From Strigops habroptila (Eukaryota; Chordata; Aves; Psittaciformes; Psittacidae), in the NCBI RefSeq assembly GCF_004027225.2, contig NC_044301.2, forward strand, positions 27,095,685 through 27,159,684: a stretch of 64,000 bases of DNA, given 5' to 3'. A program made the position numbers and the translations under genes. Under the pieces are notes generated by a model, which was not told where the DNA came from, made no database searches, and saw only the letters and a program-made list of their open reading frames with translations. Numbering within the stretch: position 1 is the stretch's first letter; every line of letters starts with the position of its first letter. This document shows, in pieces, positions 10,391 to 21,194 of the stretch.

Positions 10391-11800
10391 AGAATATACT
10401 TCATCAATAGTCTGCAGTCAATCACGCTCAAAAACCCCTTCTGGGTTTGAGGAAGATAAAAACATAGCTGGATTCACAATAGCAGTTGTTTTTACACTTA
10501 CATCATCCTATTCCAATAGGGCGACCTGATATTTCAACATTTGGCTTGGGGACAACCAAAGTCCCCCCTTTTGTTCCAATACTGCCAGCACTGAATGGAG
10601 AGTATATACAGTCATCTTTTGTCCCAAAGTCAATTTTTGAGCTTCAATAATCAATATCACAGTTACAGCCACTGCTCTCAAGCATCCTGGCCAACCCTGG
10701 CTGGCAGTGTCTAGCTGTTTGGAGAAATAAGCTACAGCCCTCTGCTCAGGTCCTAAAAATTGGGCTAGGACTCCAAGGGCTACTCCCTGTCTTTCATGTG
10801 TAAACAGTTCAAAAGTCTTGGTGGGGTCAGGCAAGCCCAAGGCTGAAGCCTTCATTAAAAATACCTTAAGCTGCTTAAACGCTGCTCTGCTTGAATCATC
10901 CCATTGTAAAACATTCCTTTCTGCAGTTTTCAATAATTCATACAGAGGTTTTACTAACAGTCCATAATTAGGCGACACCATCTGACCATTCCCAGAAAGA
11001 CATGCAGTTCATGTAGAGTTTTAGGTTCGGGGAGTTTACAGATAGCCTCTTTTCTTTCCTGGCTCAGGCTCCGGTGTCCTTGATAAATTTCAAATCCAAG
11101 ATACAAAAAGTTTCTTTAACTATCTGTTCCTTCTCCTTTGAAACTTGGTAGCCGCTCAGCCTGAGGAAATTCAGTAAACTGATTGTTATTTTAACACATT
11201 CCTCTCGAGTTTCAGTGGCAATCAGTATGTCATCAGAGCACTGTAACAATGCCCCTTCTGGGTTGGCCTTTTTCCACTGGGTTAGTTCTTTTGCTAATTG
11301 ATTTCCAAAGATAGTGGGGCTATTTTTAAACCTTTGTGGGAGGACTGTCCAAGTTAACTGTGTTTTATGGCCAGTTTCCGGGCTTTCCCACTCAAAGGCA
11401 AATAATTCCTGGCTTTCCTGACTTAAAGGAATACAAAAGAAAGCATCTTTTAGATATCAACTACTGTAAACCACCTCAATTTCTCATGTAATGTTGTGAA
11501 TAGAGTATATGGGTTTGCCACCATGGGGTGTATATCTTCTACTATTTTGTTAACGGCTCTCAAGTCTTGTACCAATCTATAATCTTTCCCATTAGCTTTC
11601 TTTACTGGCAATATCAGGGTATTAAATTTTGAATCCCATTCAACTAATAACCCAAACGCACAGAACTGATTTATTAAAGGTTCCAATCCCCTCCTTGCCT
11701 TGATCTTAATAGGGTATTGTTTCAATCTTACCGGTCTGGCCCCTTGTCTCAGTTGGATTGTTACCAGCTCTGCTGCTTTTGATTGTCCAAGTATTCCACT
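10391..11800 (-). pseudogene. Class I ERV reverse transcriptase
   Basis: The pieces run from 11725 (fingers; DYRLVQDLRAVN near 11560-11595; FTVVDI) through a frame change at about 11450 to LLQCSDDILIA at about 11210-11243. The catalytic YxDD box therefore reads CSDD, a change at the tyrosine. The connection domain is at 10508-10981 (LGPEQRAVAYFSKQLD). Several frameshifts. The order and motif style fit a class I element. Confidence 0.85.
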
Positions 11801-11803
11801 TGC

Positions 11804-12262
11804 TCATACAATAGGTATCACAGTGTCCTCCACTTCACCTGGAAGACTAGATATTACGTTATCTATAAAATAGATTGCAGCTGCTTCTAATTTTGACAGA
11901 GTTACTTTAATAGATATTTCCCCTTTTTCAAACTTAATCTCAGCTTCCAATTTTTCCAATAAATCTCTTCCCAGTAATGCTTTAGGCAAGTTTGGCAAAT
12001 ATAAAAATTGGTGGGTTACCCAGTGCTTCCCTAATTTAAATTTGATCAGTTTAAAGAAGGGGCAACAACTCTCCTCTACCCCCATAGCACCAATGACTGT
12101 TATAATTTCTTGGTTAAGTAGTCCTTCTAAAGTATTTAGCACAGAATAAGACGCTCCAGTATCAACTAAAAATTCCACCTCTTTCTTTCCCAGCTGTATT
12201 GTAACCAGAGGCTCCGCTGGGGGGGGGGGATGTCTCCGGTCCCATTCATGCAGTTTCCACAT
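11804..12262 (-). pseudogene. Class I ERV protease
   Basis: An open stretch of 152 codons with the aspartic protease motif FLVDTGASYSVL and the flap/helix region ALLGRDLLEKLEAEI. One such chain would dimerise to cleave Gag and Pol. A C-run (GGGGGGGGGA near 12221-12229 on the plus strand) is next to its start, so its junction with gag may be frame-shifted. It sits between the gag zinc knuckle and RT, as in gammaretroviruses. Confidence 0.82.
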
Positions 12263-13689
12263 TCATGAGATGGGCTTGGGAGGAACTTTGAGACCTACGT
12301 CGAGGGCATTCTTTCTTCCAGTGACCCTTCTGCCGACAGTAAGCACATTGTCCCGGACCTAGCCTCCCGTTTCCCCTAGTTCCAAATTCTTGACCCCTAC
12401 CACCTTTTTGGGGAACTTGCATCAGAGCAATGGTGGTCCAATTGCAATAGGTCTCTCAGGCCACATTCATTATTTTTCCCAAATCATATTGGTCCTCCCC
12501 CTTAAGCTTTTGCACCTTTTCCCTTATATCTTCCATGGATTGACCTTTTATTAAACGGCCTAATTCTCCTTCCTCCGGTTCAGGATCAATAGTAGTATAT
12601 TTACGCATTGCCTCTTTTAATCTTTCCACGAATCCAGAAAGTGATTCATTTATATCTTGTTTTATTTCATATAGCTTAGACCAGTTCACTGCCTTGGGGA
12701 CCGCGTTCTTAATACCGAATAAAAATCCACCTCTGATATTGTTTCAAAGCCTGCCTGTCCTGGTCCCAATTAGGGTCCCAGTTAGGATCACTGGTAGGTA
12801 CGCGAAGATTCACTATACCTGCCAATGTGCTTGCCATTATTTGTTACTCTACTATGGTCCGAGCTGTATGAATAATCATATCCCTGTCAACACTCTCGAA
12901 AATATGATGCATAATTACCAGCCACTTATTTTCAAATATTCAAATCTATAAAGGTAAAGGGAGTCTTTATCGTGACTGGACCATCATTGCCCACAGCTTG
13001 TCTTAAAGGCACGATCACAGTTTCCCCTCGTTTTCCCTGCTATAGGGCTAAATCCTTCAGCCCCCTCTAACATCTCCCCTTTCTGGTGCCTGTGCCTGTG
13101 CTTGTGCTTGATTCTCATTGTCAGCACCTTTGGCCCCATTATTCACAATACCCCTTCACCGGGGGGCTACCATCAAATCCAAATCCTCCTCCGCATTCCT
13201 CAAATGTTTAGTGCATAACTGTCCTGTGCTGCACAAAGAGCAACAGCGTTTAAGCGAATTTTACTATCTTTCTCCAAGGATAATACTAACGGGTCCTGAG
13301 GTGCAAGATTAAAACTACAATCCTTTTGCCATTCTGGATGATTTTTCAGAGCGAAAAACATTTCTGCATAAGCTACTTGATCCCACTTTCCTTCTCGTCT
13401 CAAGAATAACATCAATTGTAACAAAGTATTATAATTAATTGTGCCGTTCACAGGCTACTTTTCCCCAAAACCCACTTTGTACAATGGCCACCACTGATTA
13501 CAGTATTTTACCAGAGTCTCCCGAGTAACCGACCCACCTGGGGGTCCACCACTTTATTTCAGTCTCCCAAGTGAACGAGCTGCCTGGGGGTTCACCAATT
13601 TGTTTCCAGTGTTGCAAAATGCGACCCAGAGGGGACCTTTTCAGGACTCCCCCTTTGGAGGCAGTGGTACCCATGATCCTGACCTCCAC
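12263..13689 (-). pseudogene. Class I ERV gag
   Basis: Start at 13674 (MGTTASKGG, a myristoylation-type N-terminus) or 13689. Matrix continues in 13200-13450 (LLQLMLFLRREGKWD). A proline-rich middle is unreadable because of frameshifts. The capsid C-terminal major homology region is in 12456-12689 (QDINESLSGFVERLKEAMRKY). A single CCHC knuckle, CAYCRQKGHWKKEC, lies near 12310-12350. One knuckle and this matrix are typical of class I elements. Several breaks; not expressible as one protein. Confidence 0.82.
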
Positions 13690-13925
13690 CCAGATACCAC
13701 AGTCCAGACAACCAGAGTCAGACTACCTTACCCACTGCACAGGGTGTCCCCTGAGACTAACAGGGATAAGGGACCAGAAAGAATGCCTTTTTAAAGAAAT
13801 AAAATCAGGGGTCTTTGCGAGATCCCGAGTCAGTACGGGGATCTGTGGTTCCTTTCACGGAAATTCCCCGATGCCGGCGTGAAGGTCCCAGAGACTCCCC
13901 GGATCCACGGGAAACACAGCAGAGG

Positions 13926-13943
13926 GTCCCTGTTCAGGTACCA
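13926..13943 (-). other. Class I ERV primer-binding site (tRNA-Lys-3-like)
   Basis: Three bases beyond the LTR terminus the minus strand reads TGGTACCTGAACAGGGAC, which matches the complement of the tRNA-Lys-3 3' end at 15 of 18 positions by eye. The assignment to lysine is from memory of that consensus. Confidence 0.65.
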
Positions 13944-13946
13944 AAT

Positions 13947-14563
13947 TGTTACTGCAAAAGTCGGTCAAAGAAACTCTCTAAGACTCAATTTGGAGTTTTA
14001 GAAAGCAGGCATTCTTTAGTGCAGTGATGAGTATACACACGAATCGTTTCACAAAGGTGAGTGCGCCCGTTACTTGTGGCAGCAGCTATATATTTAGAAT
14101 ACTCATGCATATGTACAGCTCTTCCAGGAAATTATTTACATGTTCATGATATTTCCATTAACTAATTGCAATATTTGCATTCTAATTACACATGCGCTTT
14201 CTTGCTGAGTGGGGGTCTCTGGTGGTCCTCAATAGTCTTCCTCACTGTGTTTACTGAATGACCTCAGTGCTTGCGCATGACTGCAAGGTCCTAGTGCTGA
14301 GTTAGCGGTGGTATGTCCTTGCTTCTGTTCTGTTCCAGTCTCGCTCCACGCTGGGCACCACTCTGCTATCTTGAAGGCTGGCATCCTTGGTCTTATTTAC
14401 TGTCTCCTTAGTTGTTATCAGTCCGGTGATGTTCCTTTCCCCGTCAGGTGAACATTACTTTCACTCTACATGTTAGTAAGTTAGAAGAGTTTGCTCTATT
14501 TTACTATATTAGTTTAAAGTCACACACACTATTGTTAGCGTAAACCTATAATTTAAGTCTACA
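13947..14563 (-). mobile_element. Class I ERV 5' LTR (617 bp)
   Basis: Starts TGTAGACTTAAATT on the minus strand at 14563 and ends …GCAGTAACA at 13947. The R-U5 part (about 13947-14070) resembles the solo LTR at 58345-58911, but the U3 part does not. The expected polyadenylation signal reads ACTAAA rather than AATAAA. PBS and gag follow in order. Confidence 0.88.
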
Positions 14564-14688
14564 CACTTGCCTGGGCAACAAATAACATCTTCCTTTTAGG
14601 GATACCTTTCCTTCACAGCTGCCAAGAGCTGCCTCCAGAGGCTGAGGGCTTGTTTCTCTTTCACGATATCCTTGTCATATCCCCCTTC
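14564..14688 (-). pseudogene. ERV-L copy C gag, continuation on the far side of copy B
   Basis: The minus strand encodes, in one frame with one stop, a gag segment including QALSLWRQLLAAVKERYP. It continues the gag segment that ends at 19784 once the nested copy B and one target duplication are removed. It shows that the left and right flanks of copy B were contiguous. It is cut at 14563 by the class I LTR. Confidence 0.75.
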
Positions 14689-14693
14689 CCTAG
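14689..14693. repeat. Target-site duplication CCTAG (left) of ERV-L copy B
   Basis: CCTAG abuts the 3' LTR at 14694. The identical CCTAG at 19779-19783 abuts the 5' LTR at 19778. Five base pairs is the expected class III duplication length. Confidence 0.88.
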
Positions 14694-15260
14694 CGTCATG
14701 GTTTAAGCCCAGCCGTTAACTCAGAACCACGCAGCCACTCGCTCACGCCCCCACTTCTTCATCCCCCTGCTCCCGGAGGGATGGGGAAGAGAATCGGAAG
14801 ATTGCAAATCCCATGGGTTGAGATAAGAGCAGTCCAGTAACTAAGGTACAATACAAAACCACTACTACTACCACCAATAATAATAATGATAAGGGAAATA
14901 ACAAGGGGAGAGAATACGACTGCTCACCACCTGCTGACAAACACCCAGCCCAACCCGAGCAGTGATCTGGGCCTTCCAGGTAACTCCCCCCACTTTATAT
15001 ACTGGGCATGACCTGCTGTGGTATGGAATACCCCTTTGGCCTGTTTGGGTCAGGTGTCCTGTCTCTGCTTACTCCCAGCTTCCCTTCCTCCCTGGCAGAG
15101 CATGAGACTGAGAAAGTCCTTGATCAGAGTAAACATTACTTAGCAAGAACTAAAAACATTGGTCTTATCAGCGTTGTTCCCAGCCTGAAAGTCAAAACCA
15201 CAGCACTGCACCAGCTACTAAGAAGGAGAAAAAATGACTGCTATAGCTGAACCCAGGACA
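14694..15260 (-). mobile_element. ERV-L copy B 3' LTR (567 bp)
   Basis: Minus strand begins TGTCCTGGGTTCAG at 15260 and ends …AAACCATGACG at 14694, the terminal CA having mutated to CG. Short LTR subtype, with the family TATA box AGTATATAAAGTGGG near 14990-15004. Confidence 0.9.
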
Positions 15261-15682
15261 GTATCAACCCCTTATTGCATACCATTCACGTCATGCTCAG
15301 ATCCCACATCTTTCAGTATACCATCGCTTTTGTCTCATATATATACACATATATATAAATATATACACGCCCACACCCACACACAAAGAGAGAGATATCA
15401 TTCCTTAGTCCATGGACCAATCCCTATAAAGTTGCTGAATTCATCCAGTCCATGATGTCAGGCTCCATCTCTTGTAACAGTCTTTCAGGGCAGGAGAGAC
15501 AGTGTGTAGTGTTGGATTGTTGCCTGCTGATGACACTGCCAAACTCATCTGGTTTTGCCAAAGTTCATTCTTTGTTGGGGTGATGATCGGAGGGAAGTCA
15601 GGGTCAGTTGCTGGTGACCTGAAGACATCTAGCTGGTGGGCTATAAAAGTGTTATATAGAAGGCAACAACATACAATTGAGT

Positions 15683-16560
15683 TCATTGGCTGTTTTCCCC
15701 CAAAATGAAATCCCCTTGAGGTATACATCGGACTTCCCCATCTTCCCACATTACCCGCCAAGTATATCCAGGTCCCTGAGCAAAAGCAACCCCACGAGTG
15801 GGTTTGCCTTTACCTGAAGCAGGAATAACCCAGACTGTCTTCCCCAACAAATTCTTTATGTGCACCACAGGAACTTTATCCCCCTCTACAGTACATACAA
15901 GTTCTGATTGGGCTGGGCCAGCCCTGTTGGCAGATCCCCTAGTATTGACTAATCTGGTAGCTTTTGGTAAATGTGTATCCCAGTGTTTGAAAGTCCCACC
16001 ACCCATTGCTCTCAGTGTAGTTTTTAACAGTCCATTGTACCATTCAATTTTCCCAGAGGCTGGTGCATGGTAGGGGATGTGATATACCCACTCAGTGCCA
16101 TGCTCTTTGGCACAAGTGTCTATAAGCTGCTTAGAGAACTGAGTCCCATTGTCTGACTCAATTCTCTCTGGGGTGCCGTGTCTCCACAAGACTTGTTTCT
16201 CAAGGCCCAGGAGAGTGTTCGGGGCAGTGGCGTGGGGCACAGCGTATGTTTCCAGCCAGCCGGTGGTTGCTTCCACCATGGTAAGCACATGGTGCTTGCC
16301 TTGGCAGGTCGGTGGGAGTGTGATAGAGTCAATCTGCCAGGCCTCCCCATACTTGTACTTCAGCCATCGTCCTCCATACCAGAGAGGCTTTAACTGCTTG
16401 GCTTGCTTAATTGCAGCACGTTTCACATTCGTGAATAACGTGGGCAATAGTGTCCATTGCTAAGTGACCCCTCGATCACGAGCCCATCTACATGTTGCAT
16501 CTCTGCCTTGATGGCCTGAGGTGTCATGGGCCCACTGGGCTAAAAATAATTCACCCTTAT
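15683..16560 (-). pseudogene. ERV-L copy B integrase
   Basis: A 254-codon open frame (15683-16447) covers the integrase from just after the zinc-binding cysteines to the end. It shows EAWQIDSITLP, then ESDNGTQFSKQL with the second catalytic aspartate, then ASGKIEWYNGLL with the glutamate, then the C-terminal KTVWVIPASGKGKP domain. The HHCC segment (HDTSGHQGRDATCRW) lies in the frame ending at 16460. This is the best-preserved integrase in the window, but its N-terminal part is in a different frame. Confidence 0.88.
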
Positions 16561-17330
16561 GTTGCCAATCTAAGTCCATCTGAGCCACTTCAATCTTAGC
16601 ACCTGGATCCACTTGCTGGTTGTTATGGTGTTCCTCAGTGGCCTGACTCTTGGGTACATGAGGATCTACGTGGAGTACCTTCACCACCATGTTCTGCATC
16701 CGGGCAGTGATATCTTGCCACAGTACAGCAGCCCAGATGGGTTTCCCTCTGTGTTGCCAGTTGCTCCGCTTCCATTGCTGCAACCACCCCCACAGGGCAT
16801 TTGCCACCATCCGTGAGTCAGTATAGAGATAAAGTACTGGCCATTTTCCTTGTTCAGCAATGTCCAAGGCAGCTGGATGGCTTTCACCTCTGCAAACTGA
16901 CTCAATTCACCCTCTCCCTCAGCAGTTTCTGCAACTTGTTGCAGGGGATTCCATACAGCTTCCTTCCTTCTCTGATGCTTTCTCACAATATGGCAGGACC
17001 CATCAGTAAACAAGGCATATTGCTTTTCACTCTCTGACAGTTCATTATATGGTGGGGCCTCTTCAGCACGCGTCACCTCCTCCTCTGGTGACATCCCAAA
17101 ATCTTTGCCCTCTGGCCAGTCCATGATGACTTCTAGAATTCCTGGATGACTGGGATTTCCTATTCGAGCTCGTTCTGTAATTAGTGCGGCCCACTTACTC
17201 CATGTAGCATCAGTTGCATGATGTGTAGAGGAGACCCTGCCTTTGAACATCCAGGCCAGCAAGGGCAACGAGGGTGCCAGGAGGAGCTGTGCTTCAGTGC
17301 CAGTCAGTTCTGAAGCATCTTGAACTCCTT
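16561..17330 (-). pseudogene. ERV-L copy B RNase H
   Basis: The frame 16681-17268 carries the spacer that follows RT (HATDATWSKWAALI) and RNase H with YALFTDGSCHIV. The frame 16460-16867 carries LYTDSRMVANALWGWL and the terminal VLHVDPH. A frameshift lies between them near 16870. Equivalent sequence is about 250 bp shorter in the fragment at 6933-8371. Confidence 0.85.
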
Positions 17331-18440
17331 CATAGGATGCCAGTATCTCTTTTTCAGTGGGAGTATAGCTGGCCTCAGATCCTTAATATCCCCAACTCCA
17401 AAAGCTGAGGGGTCAACCTCGAGCCTCCCCTGGAGCTTTCTGCCAGAGGCTCCAGGTAGGACCATTCTCCCAGGCTGCAGTGTAGAGCACATTTTTCACA
17501 TCTGGCCAGGCCCGGACTGGCCCAAGGGCTACTGCATGAACTATTTCTCGTTTAATTTGTTCAAAGGCTTGTTGTTGCTCAGGGCCCCATTTGAAATCAT
17601 TCTTCTTCCGGGTCATGTGGTAGAGGGGGCTTACAATCAGACTGTAATTTGGGATGTGCATTCTCCAGAACCCCACAACACCTAAGAAAGCTTGTGTTTC
17701 TTTCTTGTTAGTTGGTGGAGACATTGCTGTTATCTTGTTGATCACATCTGTGGGGATTTGGCGATGTCCATCTTGCCATTTTATTCCCAAAAATTGAATC
17801 TCCTGTGCAAGTCCCTTGACCTTACTCCGTTTTATGGCAAAACTGGCCTTCAGCAGGATTTGGATTATCTTCCTCCCTTTCTCAAAAGCTTCTTCTGCTG
17901 TACCCCCCCCACGATGATGTCATCAATGTATTGCAGGTGTTCTGGAGCTTGCCCCTGTTCCAGTGCAGTCTGGATCAATCCATGGCAGATGGTAGGGCTG
18001 TGTTTCCACCCCTGTGGGGCAGTCGGTTCCAAGTGTACTGGACGCCCCTCCAAGTGAAAGCAAACTGTGGCCTGCACTCTGCTGCCCAAGGAATTGAGAA
18101 GAATGCATTGGCCATATCACTTGTGGCATCCCACTTGGCTGCCTTTGACTCCAATTCATATTGAAGTTCTAGCATGTCCAGTACAGCAGCACTCAATGGT
18201 GGTGTGACTTCATTCAGGCCATGATAGTCTACTGTTAGTCTCCACTCTGCATTAGACTTTTGCACTGGCTGTATGGAGCTATTAAAGGGTCCTGCTGGTC
18301 ACTCCTTGGCTCTCCAGCCTATGGATCAGCTTATGGATGGGAATCAGGGAGTCTCAGTTGGTGTGATATTGCTGCCGGTGCACTGTTGTGGTCGCGATTG
18401 GCACTCGTTCATTGATGAAGTTCCAAAGCACTGGAGGAGG
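17304..18440 (-). pseudogene. ERV-L copy B reverse transcriptase
   Basis: The frame 17975-18265 shows EWRLTVDYHGLNEVTPPL and DMANAFFSIP. YIDDIIV lies at about 17916-17936, and FLGVVGFWRMHIPNYS in 17413-17790. Frameshifts occur near 17890 (a C-run) and 18010. RT begins within about 30 codons of the deletion breakpoint at about 18440-18560. Confidence 0.87.
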
Positions 18441-18559
18441 CGACTGGACTAGATACTTGCCCATACTATCCCACACACCCTGCCACTCATGATTGTCCAG
18501 CCTCAGGGAAAATCTCTTGGTGGTCCTCCTATATCGTCATCTAACCCTAGACCATACTC

Positions 18560-19186
18560 GAACCTGACACTGCTTAACTAACTTTCGAGATCAGAAAAAA
18601 TAGGGTGTTCTCAGGGTGGGATGGCCATGGGTAAAACATACTCTGTATGTTTGCCAACATGCTGATCCCCAACACAATCAGCAGGCAGGTCTCAAGGGTA
18701 TTCAAAGGCCATCCAAAACCTTTAGAACTCTCAAATGCTGTTTTAAATAGCCTAGTGGGGGAGTGGGGGGTGTAAGGGAATGTCTCCTTCGTAGGTTCAC
18801 CCCCCGAGGAGAAAAAAAAGATATGCAATTGCAAAAAAATTTCATTATATACCTCCCAAAGTATAGAGTTGATGACCACGCTGGGAAAGCAAGCCAGACC
18901 AGTTTCATGATCAATGAGTCTATTGTATTACAAGTCTTTACCATGAAGTACAGTGAAACAATAACCTTAGTCCAGGCCCCCAGCCGATAAACACTAAAAC
19001 AGCAAATACTGGCTCTAAGTAAGGTACGACATGCTGAAACTCTGAGATCAAGCACAACAACTCTGAGAGCCAATAAATCAGCATTGTGACAAGTGACTAT
19101 TAATCTGAAACAGTGAATGCTTATCACAAATACGATTAGACACACTCTGGTCAGATCTGTCGTTATCTATCATCTCAACCGTTCGT
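18560..19186 (-). pseudogene. ERV-L copy B hydrophobic leader and gag start
   Basis: Between the PBS and the deletion point the minus strand encodes segments homologous to copy C (20875-21099 and 20640-20909). First comes a hydrophobic leader (LYFMVKTCNTIDSLIMKLVWLAF in frame 18702-19145), then PTRLFKTAFES followed by a predicted membrane segment, CLLIVLGISMLANI, in frame 18574-18879. The pieces are in different frames. Conservation between two copies supports real ancestral coding. Confidence 0.6.
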
Positions 19187-19204
19187 GCCCCACGTTGGGC
19201 ACCA
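19187..19204 (-). other. ERV-L copy B primer-binding site (tRNA-Lys-1,2-like)
   Basis: Eight bases past the 5' LTR the minus strand reads TGGTGCCCAACGTGGGGC, one mismatch from the lysine-1,2 primer-binding consensus. Copy C has a decayed version at 21195-21212 (TGGTGCTGAATGTGGGAC). Confidence 0.8.
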
Positions 19205-19212
19205 CAAAGAAC

Positions 19213-19778
19213 TGTCGTGTTTTAAGCCCAGCAGGTAATTCAGAACCATGCAGCCGCTCGCTCACTCCCCCCCCTTCTTCCTCCCCCTGCTCTCGGAGGG
19301 ATGGGGAAGAGAATCGAAAGAATGTAAATCCTACAGGTTGAGATAAGAACAGTCCAGTAACTAAGGTATAATACACTGCTTCTAATGCTACCACCAATAA
19401 TAATAATGATAAGGGAAACAACAAAGGGAGAGAATACAATTGCTCACCACCTGCCGACCCATACCCAGCCCAACCCAAGCAGCGATCTGGGCCTTCCAGG
19501 TAGCTCTCACCAGTTTATATACTGGGCGTGACGTGCTGTGGTATGGAATACCCCTTTGGCTAGTTTGGGTCAGGTGTCCTGTCTCTGCTTCCTCCCGGCT
19601 TTCCCTCCTCCCTGGCAGAGCATTAGACTGAGAAAGTCCTTATTCAGAGTAAACATTACATAGGAAGAACTAAAACATCAGTGTTATCAGCGTTGTTCCG
19701 AGGCTGAAAGCCAAAAACACAGCACTGCACCAGCTACTAAGAAGGAGAAAAATGACTGCTACAGCTGAACCCGGGACA
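19213..19778 (-). mobile_element. ERV-L copy B 5' LTR (566 bp)
   Basis: Starts TGTCCCGGGTTCAG at 19778 and ends …AAAACACGACA at 19213. Short subtype, near-collinear with the 3' LTR at 14694-15260. Confidence 0.92.
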
Positions 19779-19783
19779 CCTAG
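19779..19783. repeat. Target-site duplication CCTAG (right) of ERV-L copy B
   Basis: Identical to 14689-14693. Beyond it the gag reading of copy C resumes. Confidence 0.88.
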
Positions 19784-20909
19784 CAAGTGATCCCAGCTGC
19801 TTGGCTTCCCTACCTTGTAGTTCGTGACTGTCAGCCCCATTGTCCCAGAATTGGAGCATCCATGTAATGATGTGCTCACCTGGACGATGACTGAAATCTC
19901 TTCACATATTCCATAGCTTACTCAAGGACAGCGATCTACAAGTTACCTCTCATTCTGCCTCTTGCTCTGTTTTTTATAATGGATCCTCTAGTTCTTGTGT
20001 TGGCCCCTGTAATTCTGGTATTGACTCTTCTTCATCTTTCTTCTCTACATGAGTTATTTTTTGTTTCCCTTTCCTCTGGTGTATAGGGGCAACTGATACC
20101 GACACGGGCTGGTTCTCTGGTTCATTTATATCACCCATTGCCAGGGTCTGAGTGGTTGTTGTGCTTGTTGTTGGGGTATGAGTAGTTGCAGTAGTGTTCA
20201 CAGGAATTAAAACAGTTGCAGTTTGAATAGCCACCATACTTGCTGCTGGAGTTTGAGTGGCTGCAGTGCTTGTTATGGGGATAAAAATAATGGCGGTGCC
20301 TATTGTCGGAGTTTGAGTAGCCATGGTATTGTTCATCAGAGTTAGAGTAGGTACAGTGCTTGTTGTGGAGACTGAAGTGGCTCCGATGCTTGTTGCCAGG
20401 GTTTGAGTAGCCATGGTATTGGTCATCAGAGTTAAAGTAGGTACAGTGCTTGTTGTGGAGACTGAAGTGGCTCCAATGCTTGTTGCCAGAGTTTGAGTAG
20501 CTCTAGTGCTTGCCATTGGGATTTGAGTAGCTATAGTGAGTGTCACAGGGGTTGAAGTAGCCAAACTCCTTGTCACTGAAGTTTGAGCCCCTCTTTTTCT
20601 CCTTTCAGCTGCAGTGCTTCTGGGGGTTGGAGTAGCCACATGTAGCTGTTTAACCCTAAGCAAGATATGAATCATATACAACAACATACCAATTCCTAGC
20701 AATAGGGCCAGACTGGTTTCAGCACCCCAAGAATATTCACAACTTTCAAAATTCTCAAATGCTGCTGTAAATAGCCTGGTGGGGGAGATGTGGGGGAATC
20801 TCTCTTCCATTGGTTGGCTATCCAAGGAGAAAAAGGAAGAGGTATGAGTATTAATAGTTCTCATTAGGTAGCTCTCAAAGTATAGAGGTGATGGCAATGC
20901 AGAGAACAC
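19784..20909 (-). pseudogene. ERV-L copy C gag N-terminal part with membrane segment and Thr-rich repeats
   Basis: The open frame 19974-20909 (311 codons) contains a predicted transmembrane helix (LALLLGIGMLLYMIHILL) near residues 66-83. A long Thr/Ala/Pro-rich region follows (repeats of the type ATQTLATS), then a charged end (KGKQKITHVEKKDEEE). After a frame break, DFSHRPGEHIITWMLQFWDNGA (about 19905-19840) is recognisable ERV-L gag, running to the insertion point of copy B. The 90-bp tandem duplication at 20311-20490 lies inside the Thr-rich part. There is no cellular homologue I recognise. The role of the membrane segment is unknown. Confidence 0.7.
20311..20490. repeat. 90-bp tandem duplication in ERV-L gag
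   Basis: Two copies (20311-20400 and 20401-20490) begin with GTTTGAGTAGCCATGGTATT and differ at only a few positions. The length is a multiple of three, so a 30-residue Thr-rich unit is duplicated in frame. Confidence 0.9.
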
Positions 20910-21099
20910 AGATCAGTTTCGTGACCAGCAATTCTATCGTATCACCAACAATTATTATAAAGTACAACAAAACGAGAATCTTAGCCCAGGGCCCAAAGCC
21001 GATAAACACCAAAACAGGGAATGCTGGCTGCAAGCAAGATATGACATAATGAAACTCTGAGACCAAGCGCAACAACTCTGAGAGTAAATGAATCAACAT
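20875..21099 (-). pseudogene. ERV-L copy C hydrophobic leader ORF upstream of gag
   Basis: A 74-codon frame starting at ATG 21099, about 95 bp downstream of the PBS. It has two to three hydrophobic stretches (PVLVFIGF; ILVLLYFIIIV; ICVLCIAI). Copy B has a homologous leader at the same place. It ends in the region where the gag frame begins, in a different frame, so in this copy the two are not joined. Whether the ancestor had one protein or two is unresolved. Confidence 0.55.
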
Positions 21100-21194
21100 T
21101 GTGGCCAGTGACTATTAAACCAAACCAATAGATGTTTATAACGAATTTATTTTAACACACTCTGGTCAGATCTGTTGTTATCACAACCCTTCGG

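Larger units (their letters stand above)
8372..14563 (-). mobile_element. Class I (gammaretrovirus-like) ERV provirus, 3' LTR truncated
   Basis: The order on the minus strand is: 5' LTR (14563-13947), PBS, gag, pro, pol (RT, RNase H, IN), env remnants, polypurine tract, 3' LTR start (8466). One CCHC zinc knuckle, a gamma-type matrix and a PYELMYG-type integrase tail place it in class I. All genes carry frameshifts or stops. The 3' LTR keeps only its first ~95 bp before joining ERV-L pol sequence at about 8371. The right flank (14564-14688) is ERV-L gag, so it was inserted into an older provirus. Confidence 0.9.
14694..19778 (-). mobile_element. ERV-L provirus copy B, two LTRs, internal deletion
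   Basis: 5' LTR 19213-19778, PBS 19187-19204, hydrophobic leader/gag start to about 18560, then a deletion that removes most of gag and protease. RT, RNase H and integrase follow from about 18440 to 15683, then a polypurine tract and the 3' LTR 14694-15260. It is flanked by CCTAG on both sides and lies inside the gag of another ERV-L. There is no env. RT and IN frames carry several stops. Confidence 0.92.

Noticed and set aside
19974..20909. Host mucin-like membrane gene
   Set aside because: It sits between an LTR/PBS and recognisable ERV-L gag, with a homologous start in copy B. It is viral.
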